A stretch of 21,975 nt of DNA from Reticulitermes lucifugus (GCA_026260175.1 JAKCWW010010303.1:1-21975); one strand, 5' to 3'. Counted from the first letter of the stretch, positions 1 to 10,745 are shown. Notes: generated by a model not told the origin, from the letters alone. Numbers and translations are program-made.

Positions 1-517
1 TATCTGTGCGCAATTGTCGTGTGGGCTTTCGTCGTGTGCGCATTTATCCGGTCACCTGCCAAATCATATGGACAGGTCGCCTTGCTTACGTAATGGCAAA
101 GACGTGTCGTATGCTCATTCTGAACCAGTGACTATAAGGAATCACTGCTCAAACTTAGTACAGCAATGTGGAATTGTCTTCGCGAAATTAAAGTGTTCAT
201 TTGAAATACTTTGTTGAATGTGCTATTGTGTTTATGTTATACTGTAATACTGACAATGTAAGACCAGCCAGGTTATAAACAAACCACAGATTTGGTTGTT
301 GTGGTGTCATGCGAGAAACAAAAGTAGGGCAGTCCGTACTGTTACCGGATTCAACAATACACAGTCGAAGCTTGCGCTCTTATAATCATTTAAATACAGT
401 ATACCAACATAAGCACATAACTTATATACAGTTTTAAGTTGTCCATAAATATAAGCCTGCTACATGTTTCAGCGATGAATCACCATCCTCAGGGAGACGT
501 CAATACAAAGGAATATA
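1..517. other. Unique-looking non-coding sequence
   Basis: There is no open frame of note and no recognisable repeat over most of this stretch. The one exception is a short piece near 463-495 (GTTTC, then a CATCCTCAGGG box) that loosely resembles the module shared by the fold-back elements further along. The stretch ends at the TA preceding the first MITE. Confidence 0.5.
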
Positions 518-703
518 GAGTCGAACTCGGTTATAACGTCATGAACGTGGCTGAATATTTTGTGTCGTTATAAACGAGTGTTGTTATAACCGAGGAGTGT
601 AATTTTAAGGTTAATAGCGAGGAATTAAATTGGTACAACAGAATATCTGACGCTATAGACGATGTATCGCATAAACCGATGTCGTTATAACCGGGTTTGG
701 CTG
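518..703 (-). mobile_element. Tigger/pogo-like MITE, copy 1 (186 bp)
   Basis: This is a short non-autonomous DNA transposon with no coding capacity. The left end GAGTCGAACTCGGTTATAAC and the right end GGTTATAACCGGGTTTGGCTG-type sequence are imperfect inverted copies. The element is flanked by TA at 516-517 and 704-705, the duplication expected of Tc1/mariner-superfamily transposases. It matches copies 2 and 3 at 6528 and 10746 over its whole length in inverted orientation, including the subterminal ACTCG...TTATAACGACA boxes and the TGGTAC/AATTAATTCC interior. Assignment to the pogo/Tigger branch rests on the CAGTYGA start and is inference. A transposase in trans would have mobilised it; none is encoded here. 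Confidence 0.85.
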
Positions 704-1697
704 TATAATACTAATACAGCAATCTCACACGTAATGTTAAAAACACATGATAGTTGCAATAAACATAAGAATATGGATATTTTGGCTCGTATGATATTGA
801 CATATCTTTGGTTAAAATTTACTGATATATTATTGTTTACAATGTGTGCATATGTTGGTATGTCTAAATGATTACAGGCATAATTCACGGAATTAATAAT
901 ATTAAATAAGCTTGTCCTCTTAATCTGAGAACTTTTAACGCATTTTTAAGGAGGCAAGTTTCACTTAAAGCAGGAGAATTGTAGATTTTGAAAGATCGAG
1001 TGAAAATAGACATGGAATAAAAAGTTTGGATGATTTTAACAAAACTTGATTGTGACGTAAAATGTTTGCTTTTTACGGAAGGGGAGAATTCCCCTCTGCT
1101 AATAAATTATCGTCGATATGAACGAAGATATAGCGCTCGAAGTTAAAAAAAATCGATCTAATAATTTGAAATCCATGGGCTAATTTCAATACTCTAGGCG
1201 CAGGGTTGCAACATTGTACTGTTTAGATGAAACGTTGGTGAGTCAATATGTCACTCACTAAAGTTGCTGGAAGATCAGTAACCTGTCATGTTACGTATAA
1301 GTCCCCACTGTTAAAGGCGGTCATAATACGTATATATCATGCTGGATCAACTGACACTCTTTTTTAAGATTACATTCATTTTTCAGTCGAAATAAAAGCG
1401 TAATACTGACTGCCAGATGTAAATAAAAATAAAATTATTTGTTTCAAATACAGTTGCTACCGTAACTTGCCCCCGAGTGTGTCATTGTTGTGGTTAATAT
1501 CAGCTATCATTCCGTTGGGTTGGAGACGACTCCCAACTACAAGCACCAAAGAAGATGATATTATAGCCTGTCTGTCCAGCAAAACCTTTCCACACACTAT
1601 CACACAAAGACACGTGCAGAATATACAAGACACGTAGTAAAAAGTACCAACTGGATGACATTGCAAGAAATCGCGGTCACAGTCGAGCGTGTACCGT
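704..1697. other. AT-rich non-coding sequence
   Basis: I see no gene or named repeat here. The segment is AT-rich with scattered A runs and only short stop-free stretches on both strands that do not resemble known proteins. Confidence 0.5.
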
Positions 1698-1850
1698 GTT
1701 ATCATCGCGAACACAGTCCTTCGAAGCTCGTGTGGGCATAACTGCACCCCGTTATCATCGAGAATCCAGTCCCGACAAACTCGTGCGGGCACAAATGCAC
1801 CCCGTTATCATCGCGAATACCGTCTTTAACTCGTGCGGGCACAAGTGAAC
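1698..1850. repeat. 53-bp minisatellite, about 2.9 units
   Basis: Three head-to-tail units begin with GTTATCATCG at 1698, 1751 and 1804. The first two are exactly 53 bp and the third is about 47 bp. Each carries CTCGTGYGGGCA in its second half, and a partial degenerate unit may precede the array at about 1680. Because 53 is not a multiple of three, the units are read in different frames. The minus-strand frame producing a CPHE-type peptide therefore shifts from unit to unit, which argues against a repeated protein domain. Confidence 0.8.
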
Positions 1851-2770
1851 TACTGTGCTGCAGGAAAAAAAATGACATTTCCAAAATTTCGAGCGCTGAG
1901 AGAATATCTCTTGAGGCCACAGACTGCGGCCTTGGTGATGGACGAAAAGAAAAGTGTCCGAAATGCGGAGAGCTGCTGCAAGAGCATTTTGCGAAACAAA
2001 TTGCATAAGAGAGGTCATGGAACCGACCTGATGATGTCAGATTCAGCTGGATCAAGACATGGACGACAATCCTATTAAATACAAGGTCACAAAATGTCAT
2101 TACTCACACAGTAAGAATAATAACACTATTCCCGTAACTAAATACTTAATAACACGCGATGTAACCAAATCCTAACAAAGGGGCAACTTACAGCTCTGTC
2201 TACCACAACGAGAAGTGCCGCCTCGCTGCGAGGGTAGGTCAGAAAATGAGTTTTCATGACTTACAATTTCGTACCTCAGGAACCTACATTGACTGTGATT
2301 ATATTAGGGGAATTCGTCACCCAGCGATTATCACCTGTTTCCAGGATTGAGGCAAAATCTTGCCGACCGCAGATTTAAAGATGACAGCGAGGTGAAAACA
2401 GTTGTGACACGATGGCTGATGACACGGGACAGGGACTGGTGTCAACAAGGAACACAGAAGTACAATAAACGGCACGACAAATGCATCAGTTTTGGCGGAG
2501 ACTTTGTAAAGAAGTAGTGGGGTAGAATTAATTACATGTGAACCGTTCTTATTACAGCTGAAAATAAATAATCCGTAACATAGGCACTGTGAACTTATTT
2601 TATGACTGACTCTCATATATTGAGACTAGTTCAGAAATGTGTACGCCGGTCATTAGTGACGTTTCGGGAAGGAATTAAGTAGTCTAACTGCATACAGCAG
2701 AGTTATTCTTGAGAAGATATCGGTTGTTCAACCAGTCAAGGAATTCTCAGTACTTTATGCAACCCGATTG
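1851..2770. other. Non-coding sequence
   Basis: There is no recognisable gene or repeat boundary. Short overlapping open frames on both strands have no features of real proteins. Whether 1851-2100 belongs to the same larger element as the minisatellite cannot be decided from one copy. Confidence 0.4.
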
Positions 2771-2821
2771 TTCATTGCCTTATTAACAAAAGCCCGCCAC
2801 TGGTACCTATTCTAGGCCAAA
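2771..2821 (+). repeat. Fragment of dispersed decayed repeat
   Basis: This ~50-bp stretch aligns along its whole length, by eye at roughly 70%, with the reverse complement of 12499-12549. Both contain the same series AAGCCCRCCACT, then a CCTAT box, then AGCCA/GGCCA. Two copies in one window show that it belongs to a dispersed family. In my recollection of insect genomes this kind of segment belongs to a widespread retrotransposon-associated repeat, but that is memory rather than evidence from the sequence. No coding capacity remains. Confidence 0.45.
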
Positions 2822-3749
2822 TCAACCCAGTTCCTACTTTTGATCCGTTTTAAAACTATCTTCGAATCTATGCCCGGACGAAGCTAAATGTGCCTGAACC
2901 GAGAAGCAAGGGCATTTGATGTTAATTCCATGACATGCACAATATTCGTTTGCTCTTCAGTGGGCCTGGTGGGAAGCGTTAAGACGAGTTAAAGCATGAC
3001 ACGTCTTGCCTACTTAGCAGAGTTTGGGAAAGGAAATACGAGGTAAAGGACACTTAAATATGACGGCTTAATGAATACTTGTCGTTACGACTAGCAACTC
3101 ATATATCACTGTCACACTCATTACGTTGCCATCTCTCTTACTGCCAGAGTGGCTGACAAACTTTACCCAAGCAGGGCGCTCAGAACCAGGGCCGCCGAGA
3201 GCGGGTTCGGGACCCGGTGAAAAAAAAAATTTTGGAGCCCCCAGCAAGGGCGGACCGACAAGGAGGGAAAATATGGAAACAAAGCAGAGAGCGTTGTAAG
3301 CAAGATGGTCGCTGGCCGCAAGTGCCGTCAACACGACAAATCGCTACTTAATTATATCTGATACTGCATAGAAAGACAAAAACATGCGCAACATAGTCTC
3401 ACGTAAGAAAGGACGTATGATATTTTACTGTAGAAGGCTATTTCTCTCAGCATATTTATGCAAACTTTCGATCCGAAGTGTCAATCATTACCGGGACGAG
3501 CGTGAAACGGAATTTACTACTGTGCACGGGCAGTTGTATTTGCTTTGTACAGCAAGAGCGCTAAAGTGTAGTTCTGGGTTATCGCCGGAAGTAACATAAA
3601 TTGCACGGTTTTATCCTTGTATCCTAGCAACAGGGCTAGAGTCGAGCGTAGTGTTTCCTGCGCTCGTTGCGCCAACTATGGAGCTCGTGTGCGCAGCACA
3701 TCACGATTCTCTCAATTACGGGATAAAAAGTAAAAAGACGTAAATTTAT
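2822..3749. other. Non-coding sequence with a GC-rich A-tract segment
   Basis: Most of the stretch shows nothing recognisable. At about 3178-3260 there is a compositionally distinct piece: GC-rich sequence around GCGGGTTCGGGACCCGG, a run of about ten A and then ATTTTGGAGCCCCC. The GGTTCGGGACC stretch is close to a polymerase III B box, so a SINE tail or other dispersed repeat is possible. No second copy occurs in the window to confirm it. Confidence 0.35.
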
Positions 3750-3826
3750 CCCTTTCCACGTCATGAAGGCATATAGGGGGAGAACAGGTACAGCTCCACC
3801 TACTCTTAACCTCGACACTCATCGGA
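3750..3826 (-). repeat. Truncated SINE fragment (3' part)
   Basis: Read on the minus strand, this contains the body boxes of the core SINE family in order: a short AGTGTCGAGGTTAAGAGT-type box, GGAGCTGTACCTGT, and CCTATATGCCTTCATGACG. They line up with the 3' halves of the complete elements at 5205, 16005 and 19921. The tRNA head and most of the core are missing. The TATGCCTTCATG wording is closer to the subfamily at 19921 than to that at 5205. Confidence 0.65.
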
Positions 3827-5110
3827 TTTCGATGAGAAGTCTCATTAGAAAAGAATTTAAATTTTGACTACCGGCACTACTTTAGTCAATCAGGGCTGCT
3901 ATTTTAACTTGATGCTTAAGAAATAAAAAGAATAATTTTGAAAAAAAAAATACATAATTTAATAAGCTACACATCTTTTGTACGGTACAGTTTTCGGTAC
4001 GATAACCCGTTTCTTAGGATGAAGAATTAAATATCACATTTTATTGTCACGTTACACAATAAACATTTTGGTAGGTTACGCAAAACAAAAGAAAAGCAAA
4101 AGGCCTCAAACAACCGCATTACGTTTTAGTGTTATTGCTTCTTTACACATTTTATTCAGTAATGTACTCTCGAAGTATAATTCAATCAACGATACGTCAG
4201 GTAAGCTTAATTAATTTATTTTTTCACCAGTGTGCCTGTACAATAAAGACTTCTCTCAATATTTTATGTTGTCTCCGTATCCTACCAATGGCGCTACAAT
4301 CGAAGTCTTAGGTTTTCCCGCGCGAGGTTTCCAGCAGCGTTAGGGCTTTCCCGAGACTGCATAACATAATGGGAAAAGGAATTAACTCAAACTCGAAACC
4401 ATGCGTGTAACAACAAAAATTACCACTTTCCTGTGTTTTCCATCCCCACAGGATCATTTTTGTGTTAGCACTTTCATCGTATTTACCGAGATATTTAGCG
4501 TGAAAGGTGGACCTACAGTGTTAAATTCTACACATGGACAGATAAAGGTACAGTTTAATTTTAGAGTAAAGTTTTGTGGGCGAAATAACTATTCACCCTG
4601 TCACCCACTTCAAGACATAATTTGTCCATATGTACATTTTTATTTTCAGCAGTAGTCCGTCAGATGTTCGGGACATTCACAGCAACCCAAGGGCCGAACA
4701 GTGTCAAAAGTATTCTTGGTTCTTCCCCGAATGACTAAACTCGATTTGTCTATGAACTGTCCAATCACAAATCGAATATGATATGCCCGTTTTAAGTGGT
4801 CAATTTTTTTCTGTTGATTGAAATATTTCCCTGTGACTTTGGTATGCATGACACAAGTTTAAAACACAAAAAAGGACCTCGAGGGTTGAGGCAGAATGAC
4901 CCATGAATATCCAAAACGTAACATATAACAGGGTGGATGATGACCGTTGTAGCTCCCAAGTGGCTCTAACCCCGAGCGACTGGCCGGCCATCGGTCTCCC
5001 TACCCCTGTGGAGAACCCGCCGCACTGCGTCTGATATTGACTCCATTTGTCACTACCACGTTCATTATTCAAACCACGACCATCGCCCGACCTCTTGTTC
5101 CATATAAGAA
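3827..5110. other. AT-rich non-coding sequence
   Basis: I see no gene. The stretch is strongly AT-rich between about 3840 and 4110, with A runs at about 3938. The short open frames near 4129-4311, 4401-4655 and 4800-5123 have no recognisable domains. Confidence 0.5.
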
Positions 5111-5192
5111 CAGGGGTGGCCAAACGTGACCCGAATACCTTTAAACTTCTTATCGTTGTATAGGTTTTCCTATGAATGATTATTGGCTATGT
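5111..5192 (+). mobile_element. Possible hAT-type terminus
   Basis: The sequence starting CAGGGGTGGCCAAACGTGAC has the form of a hAT-superfamily terminal inverted repeat (CAGGGGTG-CCAA). The 8 bases before it, TATAAGAA, would be the target duplication. I cannot find the matching opposite end or a second TATAAGAA. The SINE at 5205 lies just downstream, so the element is either truncated or broken up. The call rests on about 15 bases. Confidence 0.35.
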
Positions 5193-5204
5193 AGCTTATT
5201 TTAT

Positions 5205-5489
5205 TGTGGGCCGGGATAGCGCAGTCGGTATAGCAACTCGCTTTCAGCTGGACGGTCCGGGGATCGAATCCCGGTGGGGGCGAAATTTTCAGCACTCGTT
5301 CAGACCGGCCCTGGGGTCTACCCAGCCTCCTGTATAATGGGTACCGGGTCATTCCCGGGGGTAAAGCGGCCGGGGCGTGGCGTTGACCACCCACCCCCAT
5401 CTAGCGCCGAGGTTAAAGAAAGAATACAGCTATACCTCTACTTCCCCTCTGGGCCTTCATGGCCTGTTCTAGGGAGAACTTTACCTTTC
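5205..5489 (+). mobile_element. Full-length tRNA-derived SINE, subfamily A
   Basis: This non-coding retroposon is transcribed by RNA polymerase III. The tRNA-like head begins GTGGGCCGGGATAGC. It has an A box TAGCGCAGTCGG at 5217-5228, which fits TRGCNNAGYNGG exactly, and a B box GGATCGAATCC at 5261-5271 with one mismatch to GGTTCGANTCC. The core (CAGACCGGCCCTGGGGTCTA, CAGCCTCCTGTATAATGGGT, AAAGCGGCC, CCCCATCTAGCGCCGAGG, CTATACCTCTACTTCC, CCTTCATGG) leads to an ACTTTACCTTT tail. It is bounded by a perfect 12-bp target duplication, AGCTTATTTTAT, at 5193-5204 and 5490-5501. Stop-free frames here are SINE sequence, not genes. It would need a LINE reverse transcriptase in trans. Confidence 0.93.
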
Positions 5490-5501
5490 AGCTTATTTTA
5501 T

Positions 5502-5872
5502 AATGCTGTATTATCAGAAGACGTTAATTAAAGTCGAATGAAATATGGCAAGGTGAGTGCGTGGCTGGTAGATATTTAACGGCGATGTTAACTGCATAGG
5601 TTGTGTAGCTTCGAAGAAGTCGGAGTGTTATAGACACTAACTTTCAACGAATGGAGGAGAAACTGATAATGTAAGTTTCGTGCAGAAAACCCTTAACAGG
5701 GTCCAGGCCCAGACTGCAAGCACGTATATCCTGATAAAGTTATGCTCTTGGTCATTGAGTCACACTGCTCAATGGGATGTTATATAACGCGAATTATATT
5801 TTAAAGACTTAGTTCGTACCGCGCAGTAAACATACGTCTATGCTTTCAGGCTTCCGCCGCGATATTGACGAG
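5502..5872. other. Non-coding sequence
   Basis: There is nothing recognisable between the SINE and the long palindrome. Confidence 0.5.
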
Positions 5873-6056
5873 ATCTGCGCTCTTCTGGGATATTACGCAG
5901 CGTCGAGTGGTAATCCCTTACCGACGTTTCGGGACAACGTATCTGTCCCATCTTCTTGGACTTCTTGACCCTTGAAGATGGGACCGATACGTTGTGCCGA
6001 AACGTCGGTAACGAATTACCACTCGACGCTGCATAATATCCCAGAAGAGCGCAGAT
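5873..6056. mobile_element. 184-bp fold-back (palindromic) element
   Basis: The left arm 5873-5955 and right arm 5974-6056 are each 83 bp. They pair with only about 5 mismatches around an 18-base loop. The outer ends are ATCTGCGCTCTTCTGGGATA and its complement. Each arm contains CCGACGTTTCGG followed by CCCATCTTC. This is a fold-back MITE: it has no coding capacity, and the transcript of either strand would form a long hairpin. Arm identity of about 94% indicates a young insertion or recent arm conversion. I cannot identify a clear target duplication, so the superfamily is unknown. The arm motif recurs at 14351-14721 and 14836-14925. Confidence 0.88.
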
Positions 6057-6420
6057 TTCACACACCGTCTAGGTTATAAAAACCTATCACTTAATTCTGT
6101 ATACCGAAAAATCGCTGTTTTTCCTCAGACCCGTACAAGACACACAAATACACTGTGTGGGCAGAACGTGTAATTTCTTAATGTTAAACCTGGCGGTAAA
6201 CAAAGAAACCACTAGTTCTTTAAGTTTTAGTCGGAAGTACCGCGGGCTGCAGATGTCGTCCCCTTGTCACGTCACTCTTGCGGCGATCGCCTATAAAAAC
6301 CACCGGAAACCACAAAATATAGTCTGTCCCTCCTCCTAAACGGGTAACCGCTGTGCTAACCTGCTCACTGTACCGTAAGATGGTTCTGCATGTGTCACTA
6401 AAGTGTACAGATAACATTGC
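6057..6420. other. Non-coding sequence
   Basis: I see no gene or repeat. The short frames at 6157-6339 and on the opposite strand have no recognisable content. Confidence 0.45.
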
Positions 6421-6775
6421 CATAGCTTAAATGGTTAATCGCCGGCTTCTCACTGCGGCTACCTGGGTTTGCTCCCAGAGCACTGTATACGTGACTCGTG
6501 GCAATGGGACAGATTCCTCTCCAAGTACAGTTGAACCCGGTTATAACGATATCGGTTTATACGACACCTCGCCTATAGCGTTAGATATTCTGTGGTACCA
6601 ATTAATTCCTTCCCGTTAACCATAACATTATTTTGCACGGTTATAAAAACACTCGTTTATAACGAAACAAAATATTCAGTCCATTTTATGACGTTTTAAC
6701 CGAGTTCGACTCTACTACGCTCGTCTCCTGTTAGTATCATTCCACCGGAACTGCGTGTTCATTCATCTCTGATCC
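6421..6775 (+). mobile_element. SINE of a third type, split by a MITE
   Basis: The tRNA-like head has an A-box-like TAGCTTAAATGG at 6423-6434 and a B-box-like GGTTTGCTCCC at 6466-6476. The body (AATGGGACAGATTCC, CTCCTGTTAGTATCATTCCA, TTCATTCATCTCT) aligns with the reverse complement of 15356-15535. The alignment is interrupted exactly by the MITE at 6528-6712. Removing the MITE and one TA rejoins CCAAGTA to CTACGCTCGTCTCC, matching the uninterrupted relative. The element therefore predates the MITE. No clear target duplication is visible and the ends are approximate. Confidence 0.65.
6528..6712 (+). mobile_element. Tigger/pogo-like MITE, copy 2 (185 bp), nested
   Basis: Starts CAGTTGAACCCGGTTATAAC and ends with the imperfect complement ACCGAGTTCGACTC. 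TA duplications lie at 6526-6527 and 6713-6714. It is collinear with copy 3 at 10746, sharing the GATATTCTGTGGTACCAATT interior and the AAAACACTCGTTTATAACGA subterminal box. It is inserted inside an older SINE, which gives a relative age for the two. Confidence 0.88.
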
Positions 6776-7700
6776 TGGGGATGGACAATGGGCATACCCG
6801 AGGTACATAGCCACACATCACCACCATTAGAATTAAAACGGTGGAGGGCTGGCACCTACAAATATTTTTTTCCATTGACATTAAACTTGTTTTATGCGGT
6901 TCTGCACGGGGAAGCCAAAAGAAAGCAAGCCGGCTCTCTCCACAGTTTCTATGCCAAGCGGCAATTAGACGGTGTTTCAAGCAGGGATTCTTGTGTAGAG
7001 CATTTTGCGAGCTAATTTTGTCTTTCGTGAATGGGCTACCATAGAGACTAACATTTCCTTGAAGGTACAGCAGTAAGACCAGCAGAATTCTACGCAAATT
7101 TCGCTCAAGTGGTAGCAGCAATAGTCATTCAAGACTCTAAAACAAGAGGGTTTTTTTTTATTAAGCAAGATTTTCTTTCGAAGCTTGCAGATCACCTAAA
7201 TTGCATTAAAAATTCAGTTCCTACGTCACAATAAATATATAGGATCTGCATGACAAAGATCAATTGCATAATGCTGTTTACTGGCACAACCGCTTTTTTG
7301 TTTCTAGGAATCATACGAAACATGTAGACACACAGATGGGAAAATGCAGATTTTTTTGTATTATAGCAGGGGGATACATAAAATTACCACCGTTATCTGT
7401 AGGGCTGAAGTTTAAACACCATTCTAAACATCATTTATGTATTAATTAGTTACAGTTTATTTATCGACTCGACAGGAAGCTACTATGCGTTATCTTCAGG
7501 CACTATCTCGACATTGTACTGAAGCTACTGAGTAAAACCAAGTATCATTACATTCAGTATTGCCAGCCTCCGAGAAGAGATTTGAACCCGAGGCCAATTG
7601 AATACAGAAAATGAGTCTGAACTTTTAGATCGCGAGTTGAATAGGTCATATTTAAAACTGATGTCTGTTGTGATGTTATGTGTGTAAATATGGACAGCCC
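6776..7700. other. Non-coding sequence
   Basis: There is no recognisable gene. Minus-strand sequence at about 7570-7600 contains GGTTCAAATCT, which resembles a polymerase III B box, but no paired A box or second copy is visible. The open frame at 6759-7121 (120 codons, minus) has no recognisable motif and overlaps three other frames of similar quality, so I treat it as chance. Confidence 0.4.
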
Positions 7701-8091
7701 TATATAAAAGATTCATACTTGCACCTCCTGCCACCCCATTTGGGTAGCAGAGAGTCAGGGCGGTCGTCGCATCTTCACAATACTGGCATCTTTTGCTTGA
7801 GAGTATCGGACACGTGTGCCGGCGGCATCTTGAAGGTGAATGTGGCTTATCATAGCGGCACGTGATTGGTATCCCTGATGGTCAGACGTCATCTTACAAA
7901 GGAATGCGTCAGAAACTGACATAAACCTCCACTTGCGCAGAATACGAACATAAACTATAAAACTGCTTAAGTATCTTGAGAAACGCTTCCGTTTATGGTA
8001 CGATTAGTATTAATAACTTGCTTCAGATTCGTAATTCACTGATGATGATTTCATTCATAAACTTAAAACAACAGACTTAAGGCATACGATA
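7701..8091. other. Non-coding sequence
   Basis: There is a TATATAAAAG string at 7701-7710, but no initiator at the usual distance and no open frame downstream that looks like an exon. Otherwise nothing is recognisable. Confidence 0.4.
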
Positions 8092-8252
8092 AAAGGTACA
8101 CCCTATAATATGTCATGAAGGCACTGAAAGGTAGAGGTATAGCTCTACACGATCTTCAAATTCGGCACTAGATGGGGGTTAATGGTAAAGGCCAAGCCCC
8201 GGCCGCTTTATCCCCGGAAAAGAACTCCGGTATGAGGATATACAAGGCCTAA
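8092..8252 (-). repeat. 5'-truncated SINE, subfamily A
   Basis: On the minus strand the core boxes appear in order: CCGGGGATAAAGCGGCCGG, CCCCCATCTAGTGCCGAA, GTAGAGCTATACCTCTACC, TGCCTTCATGACA, and a terminal GTACCTTTT tail. The tRNA head and first part of the core are absent. Wording such as GCGGCCGGGGC and CCCCCATCTAG ties it to the complete elements at 5205 and 16005. The 5' truncation is typical of incomplete target-primed reverse transcription. Confidence 0.8.
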
Positions 8253-10489
8253 TATAACTACAAAAACAAATGCATTTTTTCGTAAAGTTATCTGCGACTT
8301 CATTGTTGTATTAATTCTTTAACATTAAAAAGCATACATTTATGCATTTAGTATGCATCTAACAACAAACAGCGACTAGTTCCCTACACAACACTGACCG
8401 ACTAGTCTTTAAAATAAAAATATGTTCTCTTTGAGGTAGGAACTGGATTTTTATACATAATTTGTATGTATCTCTGGCATCATTGCCTAAATGTCTGTGC
8501 TGCTGCCTCGCCCTGTAAACCTGACGAGCTGTCCACGAATGTATGTGTATTGTAAACAGACAAAACTCGCAACAGGTTAGTCCTGTAAATACGTAGCGTA
8601 TCGTTAGTAGTCCTTGGTTGTCTGACTATCCGGCCGTCCGATGCTTTGATATAGGGTTGGACAGAGCCCAGAGTTACTACTCCGTCTCCATACCTGCCTT
8701 CAAACTGACGTAACATCACTATCAGTTCTCACTGAACCGAAAGTACAGGTTCATTAGACTGTCCCGTTTGGTAGGTATGACAGAGAGGTTGCCTGTCGGG
8801 TAAGGCGATGGATGGAGAAATCGTCCATTAGGCACGATCTTGTAATGGCGAACCTAACTTCATCCGTTAAACAAAGAGGGACACTTGGTTGTGGGATGTT
8901 GACTCCACAAAAGGAACGCAAGATATCAGTGTTATGCAGAAGACGTCATATTACACATCTGCATCGATATTATTATACTGATGTTAAAAATTACGTAGTA
9001 TCATCTCTATATTTTAAGATCTTTAACGTATATATTTATAGTGCTTCCCTCATTACAAGGAAACTCATTCCAGTTAATATGACTCTGACACAAGCAACTT
9101 CTCATAACTGCAGTCTCATGGATATAATGAATACTATAATAAAAATTTAAGTCTGTTGCATAGGATTACTTACCTTAAGCAAGTTCTTGATCTAATGTTG
9201 TACACGCTTCGTCGATAACAACAATAGCCATGAACAAAACGATTATGGCCGTGCAAGAAGTTATTTAAATCCACAATCCACATTCATCGCGATTATGAAA
9301 ACTTGTATTCAAAGTAAAATTAAATACAAAAAAATGAGAGAAATCGACAAGCAAATATAAATAAAATGGCAGCCCCCCCCCTCCACAAATATAATAACGT
9401 TAAATTATCATTCCTGTACGGATATATGTATTACGAAATTCGATTTTGTGGAAGTGTGTGTGCTTGTCGTGTATCCAGCCCGGATCAGACACACGGCCCT
9501 CTCTATGAGCTGCATTCGGCAAATTCACGTTTTTAATCTCGACCTACTTGACGACTATTTTGGTATTAGTTTTCAAATTCCGTCCTGGCTAATTGGTGGA
9601 AAGACCATCACATTATATTTTAGGCGCGTACCTGATTACGGTTTATGATCACGTGTACATTCTATTCGATGCCACATAGCCTGTGTATTTCAAACGCCAT
9701 CATTAAATCATCCCACTGACAAAATATAATTCTTTTCTCATAAAACAGAATCAAAAAGTGTCCTAAAATAAATTTGTAATATCGTAATGGAAGTGGCTAA
9801 ATTGTCAATGATGGAGAAATGGGAAGATAATATTAAAGTGGGCCTTGAAATGGGATATGGAATGAAGTTGTGTACTGATTCAACTGGCTCAGTGTAGGCT
9901 TCAGTGACATGCTCTCGTGTGCAAAGTAAGGAACATATGTCTTCCATTAAAAGCGAGAAAGTTTGTTACAAGCTGCACGGAGATCAGCTTCTAAAGCAAG
10001 CGGCTGCTTCACGGATTTAGTTATCGAGAACTTACTTTGAATTAATGACATTTCTACATTTCATCTTGATGTTTATACATTCAATCAATCATACCGTGAT
10101 ACCATGTACCATGTCGCTAGAGAATTACCAAGTTAGATGAACTAGCAGCTGTTTCTCCCTACCAAGCAGATGTAGCCGGTCAGTCTCAGCTGGGCACAGT
10201 GCCATCAATCTTGCAGAGTGTGGCTAGGGGTCTCAATCTGGCTCTACTTGTCCATAATGCGAACCTTTCAAATATTCAAGGCGCTCTTCGCTACAATGCT
10301 AATCTTGCAACGTCAGTTGTCTTCCGCTAGCTGACCCTTGTTCACGACAGCAGCCATTTGCCCTGGACGCTGGACTGTAGCAACAGAAGTGCAGTTCTTG
10401 GTACAGCGAATATGTGAATGTTTTGTTTCGCCATGTGCGGTAGTTAGTTCGTGCTTATCTTTCTCATATTTAAGGGAACTTAATTTGAA
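8253..10489. other. Long AT-rich non-coding stretch
   Basis: More than 2 kb shows no repeat that I can support and no recognisable gene. The longest frame, 8812-9150 plus (112 codons), becomes low-complexity and tyrosine/isoleucine-rich towards its end and matches nothing I know. A run of nine to ten C occurs at about 9370. Apart from the SINE at its end the stretch appears single-copy within this window. Confidence 0.45.
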
Positions 10490-10685
10490 ATGTTATTTCG
10501 ATTCCCGGCAGGGGAAAGAGATTTTTTTATTTTCTCGAAAGCGTCCAGACCGGCTCTGGGGCCCATCCAGCCTCCTATTAAATGGGCCCTGAGACGCGAA
10601 GATGACCACTCACCTCCATCTATGCCGAGATTAGGAATGAGTGGAGCTATACCTCTGCTTCCCCATATGCCTTAATGATGTACAC
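10490..10685 (+). mobile_element. SINE, subfamily B, truncated in the head
   Basis: Begins in the tRNA-like head with TTTCGATTCCCGG, a B-box-like sequence. It continues through TTTTCTCGAAAGCGTCCAG, the core CAGACCGGCTCTGGGGCCCA, CAGCCTCCTATTAAATGGG, CCACTCACCTCCATCTATG, GTGGAGCTATACCTCTGC and CCATATGCCTTAATGATG. The CCTATTAAATGGG and CCATATGCCT wording defines a subfamily together with 17592, 19921 and 20826. No A box or target duplication is found. A 61-codon and an 84-codon frame across it are SINE-derived. Confidence 0.8.
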
Positions 10686-10745
10686 CACTGAAAATTTTAA
10701 ATCTTGTTTGTAGAATTTACCGAATTGCAACGCCAATATATAGTA

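Noticed and set aside
5208-5280. Functional tRNA gene
   Set aside because: A and B boxes are present, but the sequence does not close a normal acceptor stem, continues into a SINE body and recurs with the same body at 16005.
7701-7710. TATATAAAAG as a TATA-box promoter
   Set aside because: No initiator about 30 bases downstream and no plausible exon; such strings are expected in AT-rich DNA.
8812-9150. 112-codon plus-strand frame as a small gene
   Set aside because: No recognisable motif, AT-driven composition in the second half, and no supporting splice or promoter context.
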